A stretch of DNA of 64,000 nt from Fratercula arctica (lineage: Eukaryota; Chordata; Aves; Charadriiformes; Alcidae): the NCBI GenBank assembly GCA_947846985.1, contig CANTUZ010000004.1, positions 53,669,672-53,733,671 on the forward strand, in the 5' to 3' direction. A model generated the notes under the pieces. That model was not told the origin of the DNA, ran no database searches, and saw only the letters and a program-made list of their open reading frames with translations. The position numbers and the translations under genes were made by a program. Shown in pieces: positions 1 through 13,324 of the stretch (positions within the stretch are counted from its first letter, which is position 1; each line of letters begins with the position of its first letter).

Positions 1-3000
1 ACAACATGCTTGGCCTGGGATGTGCTCTTAGCCCCTTCACTCTGCAGTCCCCAGAGGACACCCAGGGCACTGGTGTGGAAGGAGTTAAGATAAGGAAAGC
101 CATCAAAGCTACAGGGGATTCTTTCAAATTGCGTCTTGTGGGGCAAAACACAAATGTTAAAGTACACATTAATTCTCTTCCCCATAGCAGGAGCTTTGCA
201 GATATTGACAACTCTCTCAGGATGAAGCTTATGGCAGCTGCATTAATTTATACTATTGAGCTATAATGCTTTTAATTTATTTTCTAATTTGCTTCACATC
301 CCCAAATTCCCTAAACTGCTTCTGTCTGTTTAATATGAAGGTTAGCCAAGGCTCCACTAGATAAATCCACCTTAAGGCTATCAGAAACCTTTTGTGAAGC
401 AAGAGCGTTCTCCTTCCAAAGAGCCCTTTCTTCTGTTCATGAAAAGACTATTAATAACACAATTATTCCCGTTGAAAGAAAGGGCCATAATTAATAGACT
501 CAAGAGCAAAACATCCATCCTACAGGAAAACAGGCTTTCTGCTCCTGGAGGCAATATTTTAAATCCAGAGTATTCCTTTGGATTTAGAAGCAGCTAAATC
601 TAGAGAATAATGGAAAATAATAGAGACAAAAAGAAAAAAAAAAAAACTTGCAGATTCCATGAATAGCTCAGCACTGAAAGCAGAAAATGAGAGGCTACAC
701 TTCCTATTTCCCAGCAGTCAACTAGAATTACCTTTCACACCATGGCTTGAGCTAAATGATCTGCAAATATATTTTACACGTGTTATACCAAGGCTCAGCA
801 TTTTAAGTATACAGGTATATATTTTTAAGGATACAGATACTTGAGGAGAAGTATTTCCTTTATTTGCAACCTCATTCTGTTTGCTGGTAGCTGAACAAAA
901 TATTAACAAGCCTTCTGTACACGGCTAGAAGAAAAAGAGCATTGAAAAGAAAGGTGAGAAACGAAGAACAGAAAGCAGTGAGATAACAGAATTTTTTGAA
1001 AGCTAGTGGTCTCCAAACTTTTGTAGTTATTAGCTGATCAGCATCCAACTTGTGCCAGTGATAACCTACCCAATCTCAGTTGTGCTTGGGGAAGAACAGT
1101 TTAAGTCTGCTCCATACCTCACTACCTTATAAAACACAGGCTTGCAGAAACTGAGCCCCATTTTGATTTAACGTGAACCTAATTAAATGGGATGCATGCA
1201 GGGAGATAGAGAGACTCATTGACAAGGCAAAGAGTAGGAGCCTGGAGCAGCAGTGATAAAAGTGAAGTACGAGGGGTGACACCCCAACCAGCTGTAAGTT
1301 CATTGCAATTCCATAATATTTCATTGGCATGACAGCTGCTCATCTGTGGCGCTTCTAATCAGCTGCAAATGTCTGGGGGGGCTGTCGTGTGTCCATTTGT
1401 CACCACTGTCTTCTCCTGATTCACATACAGGAATGCCAGCATCTCTGCTTTTTTGCCATGTTAATCACAGCGTGGGGTTTTGTTGGGTTTTTTTGTTTCA
1501 CTTTTTCCCCCACGTTCCCTTATAGCTTTGGCACTGGAGAAAAGATCCCTGTTTCATTCTCTCTCCTATTGTGCTTTACCATTATCTCACCCTGTGCAGT
1601 GCTTTAGCTATCCCACTTTCCACCATTACTGTATGCTTATGCTAGGAGATGCTAAAAAAAAAAGAAAAAGTGAACAGTTGAGAAGTTACTGTAATTTAAT
1701 CTTACTGTGTTACTGGAGGAGAGTTCTTCAGGGCAGACAGTGTTTCAGCATCTTTCTTTATCAAAACCACACCAGGGTGTTTTGCGCCTCTCTGCCTGAG
1801 CTCCCAGTGGCTGTAGTGTGTGTCACCCAATGCTCACAAAATTGAAACGATGCCAAGTCACATCACAAGCGCCACAACTCACTCCTCGGAGTAAAATGTA
1901 TAAAACAGGACAAAACACTCCACTTGTCTGGCAAAAATAAAGCTGCTGTTCTCAATAAGTGTGACCTTTAAGTGTTCAGTGTATAGAGCAGAAAAAGGAT
2001 ATTTTGCCACCACCTTTACAATAAAAGACTCCTATTATGTTCTACAGAGTGTCCAAACCAAGAGCTTTCAGTGGTGAAACTGCTGTGTCGGTATTGTTAA
2101 TTGTACAAAGAGATACATACCCACATATAGACTTATACACAAATATACTGAAGGATGCTGTAGCATATAATCTTTTAAAATAAATTATGTAGTTACCTAT
2201 TTTGTTCCTAAACTACAATTTTATCAGGTACTATACCATCAAAACCAAATCAACACAGAGTACTGCATGAATTACTATGGAATGACAGAAATTAAGAAAC
2301 AATATCTGAGGTGAGGAGGGGCATTGGGACAACTTTGGCTCTGAGTACATATTTTCTGAGAAATAGTTATTTAATATTTATGAAGTCTTTTGCATATAAA
2401 AACATGTAACTGTAGATATTTTTAGTATTTTTCTACAGCAAAAAGTCAAAAAGCAGTAACAGTACTGCTGGGTTTGCTCTCGGTTTGGTTGTACCAAAAA
2501 TGCATGCCTCACTTGTAAGGTCTCATACAACAACAGCCATCATTAAAATCTGCTTATTCTTCATATGAAGTGTTGTTTCAGTTTTAGTGCATATCCTCTG
2601 AAGTGACAGGCTATACAGGCACCCTTCAGGGAAAAACCTGCAGAGTATTATTACGTTTGGATAGCCAGGCTTAAGGAAAAAACACTCATAGTATAAGGTT
2701 GTTGTCTTATAAATCTGCTACCATTTGCAACAAGGCTAAACCAACTCCTTAGAGAAGTTCGAAAGATGTACGCTGAACTCAGAGGACAGCATCTATCGTA
2801 GGGAAAGGTAGGTGAAACACATTTTGCATTAATTCAGCACACAGTCCCCACAGACCTTCCTGGCAGGAGCTATTCTGGTGTTGCCCCAGGGGGGCAAAAC
2901 AGCAAAACAAGTCTCCCAGGCTTGCCCCATGCCCTCCCATCTCCCACACACAGCCACACATCTGCCATTAACCTCACCACGCAACTCAATGCCCAGTCGC

Positions 3001-4761
3001 TGCAACACAAATCTGTGGGACAAGGCAGCAAACCGGAGCTAAGGAGACGTGGAGGTTGTCCATGCCTTACCTCTGGCAATTCCATCCTTTACATTTCCAA
3101 ATGCAAACCTTTTAGCCCTCTCTCTATGGCTCCTGGCTGTCTTCTGAGGGATATGACACCCACATTTTCCACATGCAAGTACATGCAAGCCAAGCTTTTA
3201 CTGCTCTTGAGCTTTCTTTCACAGGTCTTTTCAGAATTCTGACTATTTTTTATTACAAGTCTGTGAAATAGTTTATTTGCCACCAAAAGGAAAAGGAGAA
3301 AAAACCCAACCCTATCTGTCCCTGCTAGATTAACTCCTGTAGGTTTCTCCTTTCATGGACCTTTAGTGAATTTATATACATATAGATCAAGAGACTGCTG
3401 TTGTTAACCCTCTATAAAAGAATGAGCCTCTTTTATCTTTCACCCATGGATTGGCAAGACATTCTGATGTTGCTAGTTTTCCCACTTCCAATGTGAGTGC
3501 AACCGACTGCATTGAGGTCAGAGCTTAGCTCACCTCAGCTACATCTAAAACAAGAGCGCTCCTTCGACTGACAAAAAAAGATGGAAAGCAGCACCCAGAA
3601 GAATGAAAAAATCTTTCATTTTGTATTCTAATTTTTCGTCATTGGAAGTTCCTTCTCTATGGTGATGCTAATTTGTTTTTTAAAAATGAGACTCCCCCCT
3701 GGGATGAAAATCTCCTCAGAGGGCTCTGGCCTTTTGTTTCAAATTCCTTGTGAAGTCCTTAGGGTTGAAAATGTGGCTACTGCTTAATACATTCCATTTT
3801 CCATGCATTAGGGTCAGTAATCCAGTCCCGTGCAGAGCAGGATCTCCCAGTTGGCTCTGAGCTTCCATGACGACAGTGAGCGGGGAGATAAACATGATGG
3901 AGGCACACAGAGCCCCCATCAGCAGTACCTCACAAAAACACTACCCAGCCTGCCTTTTCTTCTTTTTTTATTTCTTTAAATAAACTATCAGTAATTATCT
4001 GGCTTATGATTATGCTCCTATGAGAAGCCATCTGACAAGCCATAACTAAAAACGATATGAAAAATCATTCACTGCATTTTTTAACATCTGCTTATAAATC
4101 CCCTTTTAGACTTTCCTACCTATTCTGGGTGCACAGTGTATGTAAAACCCGGCACGCTAAGGGAGAAGCATTCATCTCACACCACTTTATCTTTGAAGTG
4201 CTGATAAGAGGACCTAAAAATGCTAATACATTTGGAAATTCCCCACAGAGCCATAATGAACAGATTTATATAAACCTCAGTATTCTGCCAGTGTCTTGGG
4301 TGTGAGTAGTCTTCACTAAAAGCAGTTTTCTTCCTCATCCATGTTGCAAGCTTTAGACAACAAGCAAGTAGAAGAGCAACGCTTTACAAAATCTACATTT
4401 AATCTCCCTTTCCGCATGTATATATTAAGACGTTATACATTTAAATTCATGCAGCCCACCTCAAATTGTCCAGTTGCCATACTACTGTGAGGAGAAGGAA
4501 AAAAGCAGGAGCTAACTCAGCTTTAGCTCGGTACAGAGCAGTGGTCCAAACAAGTACAAATGTGCGAGAAAGTGGATGAGCCTAACCTGCGGGCAGCATG
4601 CGCCTCCCTAGCAACCACAAGCAGCAGATGGCTTTTTCATCCATCTCTCTCTTACAAAGGGTGGCAAAGTTGTCTAGCGATTAAAGCTGCCGGGAAACAG
4701 GAACCTGGACCACTGAGCAAGATGTATAATCTCCAAGACGGATCTTACTCTTTACAGATTC
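1..4761. other. Anonymous AT-rich DNA, no gene recognised
   Basis: The longest open frames here are near 120 codons, overlap on both strands and show no recognisable domain. Short A-runs occur near 630 and 1655. A CAGTGG/TCCAAACTTT-like phrase near 1003 recalls a hAT transposon end, but no matching second end was found. Nothing else is supportable. Confidence 0.6.
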
Positions 4762-4850
4762 TCCGTTGCTACATCTGTAAAACAGAGATAATGTTATCCT
4801 CTGATCTTTATAAAGTGCTAGAAGGTTCCTGGACATAAACTATATACATA
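4762..4850 (+). mobile_element. MIR-type SINE fragment, sense
   Basis: The stretch contains the MIR core phrase CATCTGTAAAA followed by a degenerate GAGATAAT segment and then GATCTTTATAAAGTGCT. This is the same order as the 3' half of MIR: a tRNA-derived SINE whose tail resembles L2/CR1-like LINEs. The left part and the tRNA head are missing. It is heavily diverged, as expected for an insertion older than the radiation of birds. The family call is from recognition by eye and the ends are approximate. Confidence 0.6.
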
Positions 4851-4980
4851 AATTTTTTGGAGGAAAAAAAGAACAGGTTGGAGAAGGACTTAATGTTCTC
4901 AAGGAAACAGTATACTAACGACCACACTTGGATGATAACAAAAACTTGGAAATGCCACAGCATTTTTCATCGAGAGATGT

Positions 4981-5120
4981 CAAAGCATTGTGCAATGGAT
5001 CTCTGCCTCCTTATCCTTATCTTACAAATGAGGACAAGACACAGAAAAGATTTGCCAAGGTCAACCAGTAAGTCAAAACTAAGACTAGAGATACAGACTC
5101 TGTTATTAGCTACCAACCAT
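4981..5120 (-). mobile_element. MIR-type SINE fragment, antisense
   Basis: Reading the plus strand gives, in order, TTATCCTTATCTTACAAATG, then GAGGACAAGACACAGAAA, then GCCAAGGTCA followed by an AGTAAGT-like segment. These are the antisense landmarks of the MIR core (cattttacagatgagg, actgaggcacagag, cccaaggtcacacag). The segment near 5101-5115 matches the position of the antisense MIR head. The element lies about 130 bp from an opposite-strand MIR fragment. It is old and diverged but keeps most of the core order. Confidence 0.7.
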
Positions 5121-6230
5121 CCCAGGAGAAACAACTTTGTCCAAGAGAACAAAGCTGACCTGGACTTGAGTATATTTAATTGCCTTCCTAAAATTCTGGT
5201 GTGCATAAGGCACTATTTCAGAGTGGAAGCTGAATTCAATATAGTAAAACAATTTTAAATGCACACGTTCTTTTTGTCCCAAAGCATTTCCTAGTTCTTA
5301 ATACGCTTTACCTGCAACATCAAGAAAATGAAGTGACAGAGGGATATAGCACCAATGTAACTCCTGTGAAAATGTTTGAAAGTGATGGGAAAAATGTGGC
5401 CAAGAAGTCTAAGATAAACTTACATTATTACAGTATTGTGTGATTTTAATAATGGTACAGCAAACACAGGAACTGTGTTCTATAAACAATTAATTCATGT
5501 GCCCCACTCCTTTCCTCTTACACATGCTTGCATTACATACATACGCACAGTGCATAAGCTGCCAGATATAGAAGTTGTGTTGATTCAACGTGGGGTCTTT
5601 GAACCACAAGGCCTTTAAGCTCAACAGACCCTAATCAATGAAGTAAGTTTTACTTGTTTTATTTAATGGCATGTTTCTGTGCTTAACTTGTATTATATGC
5701 TTGCGTCACTGTGTTTTGTGCCTAAATATTTCTGCCTAGCAATATTTTGTTTATATTTGTGGGTTTATTTAATTATTTTTCCAAGTAAAGGAATTGGAAA
5801 AATTAGTATTAAACATAAAATCCAACAGATTCACAGGAGACTATTTTTACAAACACCGAAGCACTGAGAGACTGAAAAAAGGATTCTCAGTTCCAGCCTC
5901 TGAGCTGGGCATCACCTCTGTAGTCAGCATGGAGTTCAACAACCTTTCCTACAAAATTGCTTGCATCAGTATTGTCGAAGCTCCACTTTACTTGGGGATG
6001 AAGAATAGGGTGTAAGGAGAAGAAAATAACATTTACAGACTAAAATTTAAGTGCTGACTGTGACAACACTGCCTAACTCCTACTCATGGATGTTCGAAAG
6101 CACAATGCACTGACTGTTTCTACTACGACAGATAGAGCATTTCAGTAGCAATAAGATCAAGGTGTGCTTGGCACGCGAAAATCTCTACCCCTAAATTACT
6201 GTCCCTCTGGTGTTGGTCACTGACAGGGAC
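5121..6230. other. Anonymous AT-rich DNA
   Basis: No gene, RNA or further repeat was recognised between the MIR-like fragment and the CR1 tail. Open frames here are under 80 codons. Confidence 0.6.
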
Positions 6231-6332
6231 AGAATCACAGAATCATAGAATGTGTTGGGTTGGAAGAGACCTTTAAATGTCATCTAGTCCAACCCTCCTG
6301 CAGTAAGCAGGGACATCTTCAACTACATCAGA
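6231..6332 (-). mobile_element. CR1 retrotransposon 3' tail, 5'-truncated
   Basis: The plus strand begins with AGAATCACAGAATCATAGAA, which is the reverse complement of the CR1 terminal octamer repeat. It continues with GGGTTGGAAGAGACCTTT and CATCTAGTCCAACCC, the conserved bird CR1 3' UTR. The GTAAGCAGGGACATCTTCAA segment marks the same subfamily as the inner element at 40569. Only about 100 bp remain, the usual result of 5' truncation during target-primed reverse transcription. The element is fairly young by its limited divergence. Confidence 0.93.
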
Positions 6333-8595
6333 TAGATACAGCAAGGATCTATCTAGAAGTCATTCAGGTGCATAAGAAAAAAGAACAGTTGCTAAAAAGG
6401 CAGAATAAACAAATCCATTTGTTTAAACTTCTCTTAATTCATTTTAGGGTTATTCTCAGATGATATAGTTATAAATGCCTGAGCAAGGAGATAGACGCAT
6501 GGGCTCTCTGCTGATTCAGGCTTCTGCAGAGCAAAACTGCATTATCTCTACTGCATTAAGGCCTCACACAACTGCCTAAATGGCCTTGGGATTAGGTCCT
6601 ATGGGAAGTGAAAACAAAAGTAAAATACTTGAGCACAAAACTAAATCAATAATCCTGAAGCTTTTTATTCCTCTCAGTCAAGAGTCAAATGAAAGACAAT
6701 CAATACAATTATTGTAACTTCTTCCTGAAAAAGCAACAGATAATCTATTCTGCGGAGTTGAAGGAACCCAAAGCGCAGTACAAAGGATCAGTCCTCTTCA
6801 TCATGAGAATAGCAAAGGATGCTCAGTTGCTTTTCTAGCTTGTTCTGACAAACTGACAGGAAATGGAAACAAATTCCAGGTTAGTGCCATTATCATCAAC
6901 GGCTGCTTTCTAAAAGAGACTGCATTTCTCCGCATCATTTAAATCTGCATGCTGAATGCAAAAGCTCGTGTGCAAGAAGTTCAAAACAGATTTTCTGCAG
7001 AGTAAAACTTTCATCAATAATTATTTTATGCTGCAGGACAAGAAATGTTCAGCAATCCAATTTCTTGGTTCACATTCACATCATCTTCGATTTCTTCATC
7101 ACCTCCCCATTTTTTTCAATTCGCACCTACAGCCACCCATGCAGAATTCCCTTCCTGCAGATGGCAGCTGCACTAACAAGAACTGAGCATCTCATATGAT
7201 TAGACCTTTTTCTGCTACAGGTCCTTTAGAGAGACTAAATGGCCTACAAGCAATACACAGCAATGAAATGTAAACAATCTTGGCAGAGAAGGTGAAAAAA
7301 CAAAGCACCAAAAAAAAGAACTTAAGAGGAAATCTGGGAGTTTTGAGCAGAGTCTTTAAAACTGGTGACAAGCATAGTGGCTTTGTAGAAGGGATGCCTC
7401 TTTTTTGAAGGCAGTTTTCATAGCAGTAGTTTACCAAGTATAAAACCCACACATATTTCCCTACAAAGATCTGTCCTGCTAGTCCCAGCGCAGCCAACAT
7501 CCCCAACAGCTCTGCAGTATTGAGAACTGCCAAGTGGAAGCGGCTCAGGTACAGGCACACACCTGGTAACTGGGGAAGCTGCTCCATGCTGCACCTCCAC
7601 TGCAGCTGAAAATTAGTCGAAAATCTGAGGAATCTGTTTCTCTTAACAAAGATGCACTCTAGGAACAACCTGGGTGACAGGAGTGTTTCACTTCCACCCA
7701 GAGACATCTCTGCTCTGCCACTACAAAGCACCATAACTCCAACTGCCGAATATACCGAGCCCCCCCTCACCTTATATTGCTACAGTATTGCCTTAGTATC
7801 TAAATTTAGAAATACCAACTACGATGCCTCTGCCAAATTTACACCTTTGTGTCTTTCTCACAGATCACTCAGTTTTGGTCTTCCATCTCTTTGTCCAGTA
7901 CATGCCACCACTGTGGCAGCAAGAGAACAATTCTTCTGACAGGTTGCCCCACTATCTTGCACTTCAGTCCTCCTGCATTACCTTCCAATAATGTCTTTCT
8001 GTTCGTTTCCAACATTACTGCTGTCATTATGGTCCCTCTATGGTTTCTTTTTGGCTCTATCAATAGGCAGATTTCCCAAAAGCATTTTCCCATGGATTCT
8101 GAGGAGAAAACTCCATCCTAATGGCAAAGGCTCCCATTCAAACCAGTTTCTCATCTTCTTTTCAATAGAAGTTACACAAAACAAGTTTCATTTGGTAAAT
8201 TTAAATCACTGAAAGCAACAAGGAAATTCAAGGCTTCCTGGCAGAGGAGTGAATTCTGCATTCGGTTATGCACTTACTTACATTCATTATTCTCAGCTTT
8301 TTTACTGTCATTCACTACTCTCAGTTATTCATAATTATGTCTATTAATACAAAGGAGAAAACATTTATCCAGCAGATACTGGTCTACAGTGAAACCTGCA
8401 TCTCTTGCTTTGGTAGAAGTTCATCTAACCACCAGGTCATTAAAAAGACTGGAACAGAGATATTTTCCAACACTTCTACTGCCTGTGTAAGGGTACCTAC
8501 TTAGGTAGTTTACAATCAAAAAAGACAAAAAAAAAAAAGGGTGGGGAAGTAAACAGCACACGAAGCAAGTACTAGGACCCAAGTCCTTTTAGGAG
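6333..8595. other. Anonymous DNA with a long chance-like ORF
   Basis: No repeat or RNA gene was recognised. The only notable item is a 192-codon minus-strand frame, listed separately. Confidence 0.55.
7192..7770 (-). other. 192-codon open frame, no known product
   Basis: This is the longest open frame in the window, starting with ATG at 7770. I recognise no domain. Two hydrophobic stretches could read as membrane segments: about residues 83-112 (rich in Leu, Ala, Val) and about 147-175 (Phe/Leu/Val/Ile rich). The first sits in the middle and the second near the C-terminus. No flanking promoter, clear splice signals or matching codon bias was seen. With roughly one stop per 17-20 codons, one frame of this size in 64 kb is not unexpected. 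Chance is the leading explanation; an orphan gene or unspliced lncRNA is the alternative. Confidence 0.12.
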
Positions 8596-8690
8596 CCTAA
8601 AACACTTGCCCAAAGTTGCACAGAAAACCTGTGGAAGAGAAAGAAACTGAGTCTCAGTCTCTCAAGTTTCACAGGCACAAGGTAGTCTTT
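8596..8690 (-). mobile_element. MIR-type SINE fragment, antisense
   Basis: The plus strand reads ACACTTGCCCAAAGTTGCAC, then CAGAAAACCTGTGG, then GAAACTGAGTCTCAGTCTCT. This follows the antisense MIR order (acttgcccaaggtcacacag, cctgtggcagagc, gaactgggtctcc). Only the centre of the element is recognisable. The call is by eye and the boundaries are approximate. Confidence 0.55.
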
Positions 8691-9673
8691 CCTTTCTACA
8701 AACAGCACAGCTTCTGTATTTTCTGCAACAAACAACTATTGTGATGGATATTCTGTGTTAATGTATTAAGCTGTCAGCTCTAAAAACAGTCTGGAGATCC
8801 ACATTGGTTTGAAGAGCGGTGTAATTAGAAACTAATATATTATGCTGGACAGGAGTTAAAACACAGTGGTATAGACTAAAATCCACCAAAGCAAAGCAAA
8901 GTGTGCATGACAGTATTCAGGAAGATACACATTCTTGACACACAGGCATTTTCCATTTGCTTACTGTTTTCATAGCATCTCTCGTGCTCCAGGGTATCAT
9001 TACGAGAGATAGTTCATGCTTTGTCTTCATCCTTGTACTATTTTTAAAAGAATATTATTAATGAGGAACAACGTGTAATTTTGTGCTTAGAATCAGATGA
9101 AATCAGAAGTGTGTCCCTGTGCTTTAACATGCAATTGGAAAAGACCTATGAGTTAGTCACACACAGTGCAGCATCAGCTGTTACATTTATCTAGTCTTTC
9201 TCCCAGGAATTTAACTGGCTATTTGATTATGGATATGTAACTAAATGGAGTGTATCATGGCCCAAAGTCTTGATTTTGAGAACCACATCTCAAAGCCTCC
9301 TTTTCTCCAGTGCCAGAAGGTTTATTTCTGACATACTGGCAGCTTTTAAAAAACCAAAAAGTTAATCCCAGGAGACTTAATTGTAGACACATTTTAGAAA
9401 TAATGAATAAAATATAAGAAAAAATAGGCTGCAGGCTCACTAAGTATAGTGATAGAATTGTGTGTGGAATTTTATCCTTGATTGAGAGTCAAATTCCACA
9501 GTTTTTCCTTGCTGTACATTTTCATGGACTATACCAAAACATCTGAACTTCCCTGAAATACAAGACGAGAGGGAATACAAGACTGTAGATATCAATCTCA
9601 GGTCCACACATCAGACTCAAATGTTTTCCTTTATTTTAAACCACAAATGAGGTATGCCTTGTGCTATCTTGCG

Positions 9674-9762
9674 TAATTAATTAAAACACATTCTGAGACA
9701 ACGCAAAGACCCACAATATCAGTTTGTATTCAAAAATTAATACAATTGAGTAATTAATTAAT
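9674..9762. promoter_or_regulatory. Paired TAATTAATTA homeodomain-like sites
   Basis: TAATTAATTAAA at 9674-9685 and TAATTAATTAAT at 9751-9762 lie 77 bp apart. Overlapping TAATTA cores are the preferred site of many homeodomain factors, so this could be part of an enhancer. In AT-rich DNA such motifs also arise by chance. No other regulatory evidence is visible. Confidence 0.2.
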
Positions 9763-10134
9763 GCAATTGTGATTCTCATCAGAAACCAATTCACTGCTGT
9801 TTCCCATAAAACTTCACTGTCTGTGAAGATCTCAATGTAAATAGGGCCTTCTCTACCATAAAGTCCTCTTATGCTTTTTTAAAACAGATAGAAGAACTCA
9901 TCCAGAATGGCAGAGGTAAATAGCACTCCCTGAAAGTCACAGCTGAAATAGGAAGAGAATACACAAACATTCGTGTAATAAAGAAATCTATTTGCCAATA
10001 TACTACTGGCCTAATTTACCTGTACTAACACAGTAACACATCTAACAACATTTAAATCACTTATTAACAGGCAGTATTAACACAGATCTATTTGGCTAAC
10101 GAGCACTTCTATGCATGTAGATAAACTGGAGAGC

Positions 10135-10235
10135 TCTCACCGAGGGTTACAAAACAGGATGAGAGCTGGGGTGACTTGCCTACAACAAAATAATACAGCA
10201 AGCTAAACCTATGAGGGTTTGAGCTGAAGGAAGAA
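10135..10235 (-). mobile_element. Possible MIR-type SINE fragment, antisense
   Basis: The phrase GGGTGACTTGCCTACAACAA followed by ATACAGCAAG resembles antisense MIR (aagtgacttgcccaaggtcacacagcaag) with several changes. The flanks add little, so this stays tentative. Confidence 0.3.
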
Positions 10236-13200
10236 GAAGGAAACATGAATGTAGTTGCTGATAATTAACTACATGAAAAGTAAAAAGGAAAGAAGGGAAG
10301 GATTTAGTTCACCTGAAATTGAGTGCAAAAGGAGAAACTGTTTGAATAGCTAGAAAGTGTTTAATAATCTTCCTACGAAAATTATAGCAGACATGACTTT
10401 TTAGATGCTCAAAAGTATTGTTCTGTTCTGAAGAGCTTCAAAATGCCTTCTTTTCCATGGCATCTGCTCCTTGCAGAGACATACCTGAACAAAACAAAGT
10501 ATTACTGCTTTTGTTCCTCATACCCTTGTTCTCACTGCACAGTCCCATTGCCTTCAGTGGGTGAGGTCACTAAAGGCATAATCTGAAAAAAGCGATTTTT
10601 TTTTCTGATGACAGTCAATGAACCTTCCACCTGAAGAAGCTTATCTCTTACTGGATAGATTTAGGAACATGCACGCAGAAAAGGAGGAACATAACTTATT
10701 TCTCACATTTCAAATTGGGCAAGAGAAAAAAACCACGAGTTTTTCACTAGTAAATTTGATACTTAAAACATCGAGAAGTTGCAAGTACAGAACCCCAGGA
10801 CGTACTGACAAAGGCATTATTTGAGAGCGGAATTCAGGACTAAACAAAATTTAGAAGTAACATTCAACGTTAAAGCAAACATTCATAAGAAATCACAGTG
10901 CTCGGGTGATATCCTCAATGGCATGAAAGCTGCTAACAGCAAGAACATAAAAAAAACCCAAAAAAGGTCCACATTAATGACAAAAGCTCCTTTCAGTGCA
11001 GTAACAGCAATTCACAGGCATGCTATAACTATACATAGGTAAGATGACAGTACTTTTATATAAATATTTTTTTAAAACATTCCAAAACCATTTCCTTAGG
11101 TAGCCTTAAGATACTTGTTTGTGCCTGAAACCAAAAATGCCAATGAATTAAATAACTTTTCGAATAATATTTTAAGTAGAGTGTGATTTTATAAAACAGA
11201 TTTATGGCCTGTGGCAGATAATCACAGAAGAACAATTTCTTCTCATATTAAGAGTTTGCAGCAGTTTGTGCTGATGTAAACTTACAAGGTTAAGGATATG
11301 AGTAAAATCTAAATTTCTTTTAACTGGGACTCCTATTGAAGGAAGTTTATTAATATCAATTTAATACTCTGGATTTGTATCAAGTAGGTACAAAGTAGGT
11401 ACCAGACCACATTCCACAATCTCCATTCAAAAAGGACAGATAGAGTCATATTTTCTGAATTCCAGAGTCTCCATTTTGAGTGCCATAAATGTCAATTAAA
11501 AAACTAAGGGGAAAACAACCCAAAATAAATAAAAAAAAAAGCAACCACCCAGAAATGCTGGGAACCTAACCCCTCACAGTATTGATTCTCTTGTCACATT
11601 TTAAAAGAAATTAAGAGGAAGAAGATATTGGTGATGATGTTGACACATTGAAAATCTAGTCTCAATGCCACTAACAGCAAAACCATCAATATAAACTAAA
11701 GCGTGCATTTTTATTAACTTAATATAAAGTGGAGTGAGGGCTTTCCCAAAGATTCTGCTGATATTATAGTGGAATATGGGAAATCATAAATGAAATATAA
11801 AGTTACTGCTATTTGGTTTTGCAACCATGATTTGGGGATCATTTCTATGTATTTTCTTTTTTTATTCTTGCTGCTTGTGATTATTGCTACTGACTATTTG
11901 ATCCCAAAAGAGGAAGCACGTAGAGATGAGAATGAAAAGAAATGAATGGGCAGACAATTATACTCCATCAGATGTACTTGAAATCAATCACGGTGCAGTT
12001 TACTCAGGCTGTTTTCCTGAGCTTGCTCTCTCTATGAACTGTTCAAGGGAAAACCTCAGTAATGATCTGGCTTTCTGCACATTGATTTTTAACAGCGTTG
12101 TCATTTCAGGCAATAAAACCCAGGTAAAGACTAAGTGAAAACGTTTTCTTTTACTGGGGAACTAACAAGTCCATATAGGAATTTCCCCAGAAAATACAAA
12201 AGCGAAAGAAAACAAAAGGGGCACCTACTCACAAAATTACTGGGTGGCACTGCAAAGTAAAAATAAGGGAAGGGGGAAGACTATCAGTGAAAAGGAAAAA
12301 AGAGCATTTCTGGTTTTATTAATGAGGTTTTTTAATGTTGCAATTTTTGCTTGCCTTTTTTTTATATATATATGAAGCATTCTCCAGATACATAGATAGT
12401 AATTAGAAATGTCATCAGTTGGAATATTTTTGTGTCTGTTCTCCAGCTGCATAAAGTTCACCCATTGGGTTCAAACAGGGAACTGTAGTATGGTTCTTTT
12501 TATGGCTGATGTGTATATTAAGGTTTGGTGACATCAGGGAAGCTTTACTAAATTGAAAATGAGGAAAAAATAATTTAGTATATATTTTTTCATTAAATAC
12601 TTTTTGTAAAAATCTCTAATGTGTATCTGATACTCACTAGCCTCTGGGACAACAGAATCACACAGGAGCGAACAATATGTGTAATAATTGACCCATCTTT
12701 TGCTGTTTACATAAAAGGAATTCTATTATGTATGAATAGCAGGAGGCAAACTTAATTTTTTAAAACATTTTCCAGTTTAATAACATTAAGTTACAGATTT
12801 AAAACCAAAAGAAAATGTTATTTTTAAACCACCTATCTGTTTAACACCAAAAGCAATCGCTTCAGGAAAGGAAGACGTCCACTTCAGCAACTGATTTAGT
12901 TTTACTACTTTAATACCCAGTAAACTCAAATTGCCGTAATATGCCAATCCAGCAAGTAAAACTGTTCGGGAAGCTGCACGCTTCACTGAGATGGGTGATA
13001 CTTTCACAGTTTTCTGAGTCTGAAATTCCACTAATTACAAAATAGACTCTATACCCGGAAGGCTTTCAGGATCCGATCTTCACTTCCAAGTGCAAACATT
13101 CAGAAATTCTGCACATTTTACTCGTAAAGATTATTGAACTCAACAGTAATATAATTACTAGAGAACACTTGTTCTATTGGTAGTGCGTGAGACTGACTTT

Positions 13201-13324
13201 ATATTTGAAGGGTCAAATATCAGGACGATTGATGTAATCTATGTAATCTAAATCTAAACTAATTTTGTTTTACACAGCGCTACTATCATCTAGGCACTTC
13301 CAAGCCCTAATCCGGTGATTCTTC

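Larger units (their letters stand above)
8691..13324. other. Anonymous AT-rich DNA
   Basis: No gene was recognised and frames are under 85 codons. The span holds a weak MIR-like stretch near 10135 and two TAATTAATTA clusters near 9.7 kb, both listed separately. There is also a short TCCCATTG/CTTCAGTGGG phrase at 10543-10561, which resembles old bird and turtle repeats. Confidence 0.55.

Noticed and set aside
1003..1080. hAT-type transposon end (AGTGGTCTCCAAACTTT)
   Set aside because: Only one end-like phrase is present. No inverted partner or 8-bp target duplication was found.
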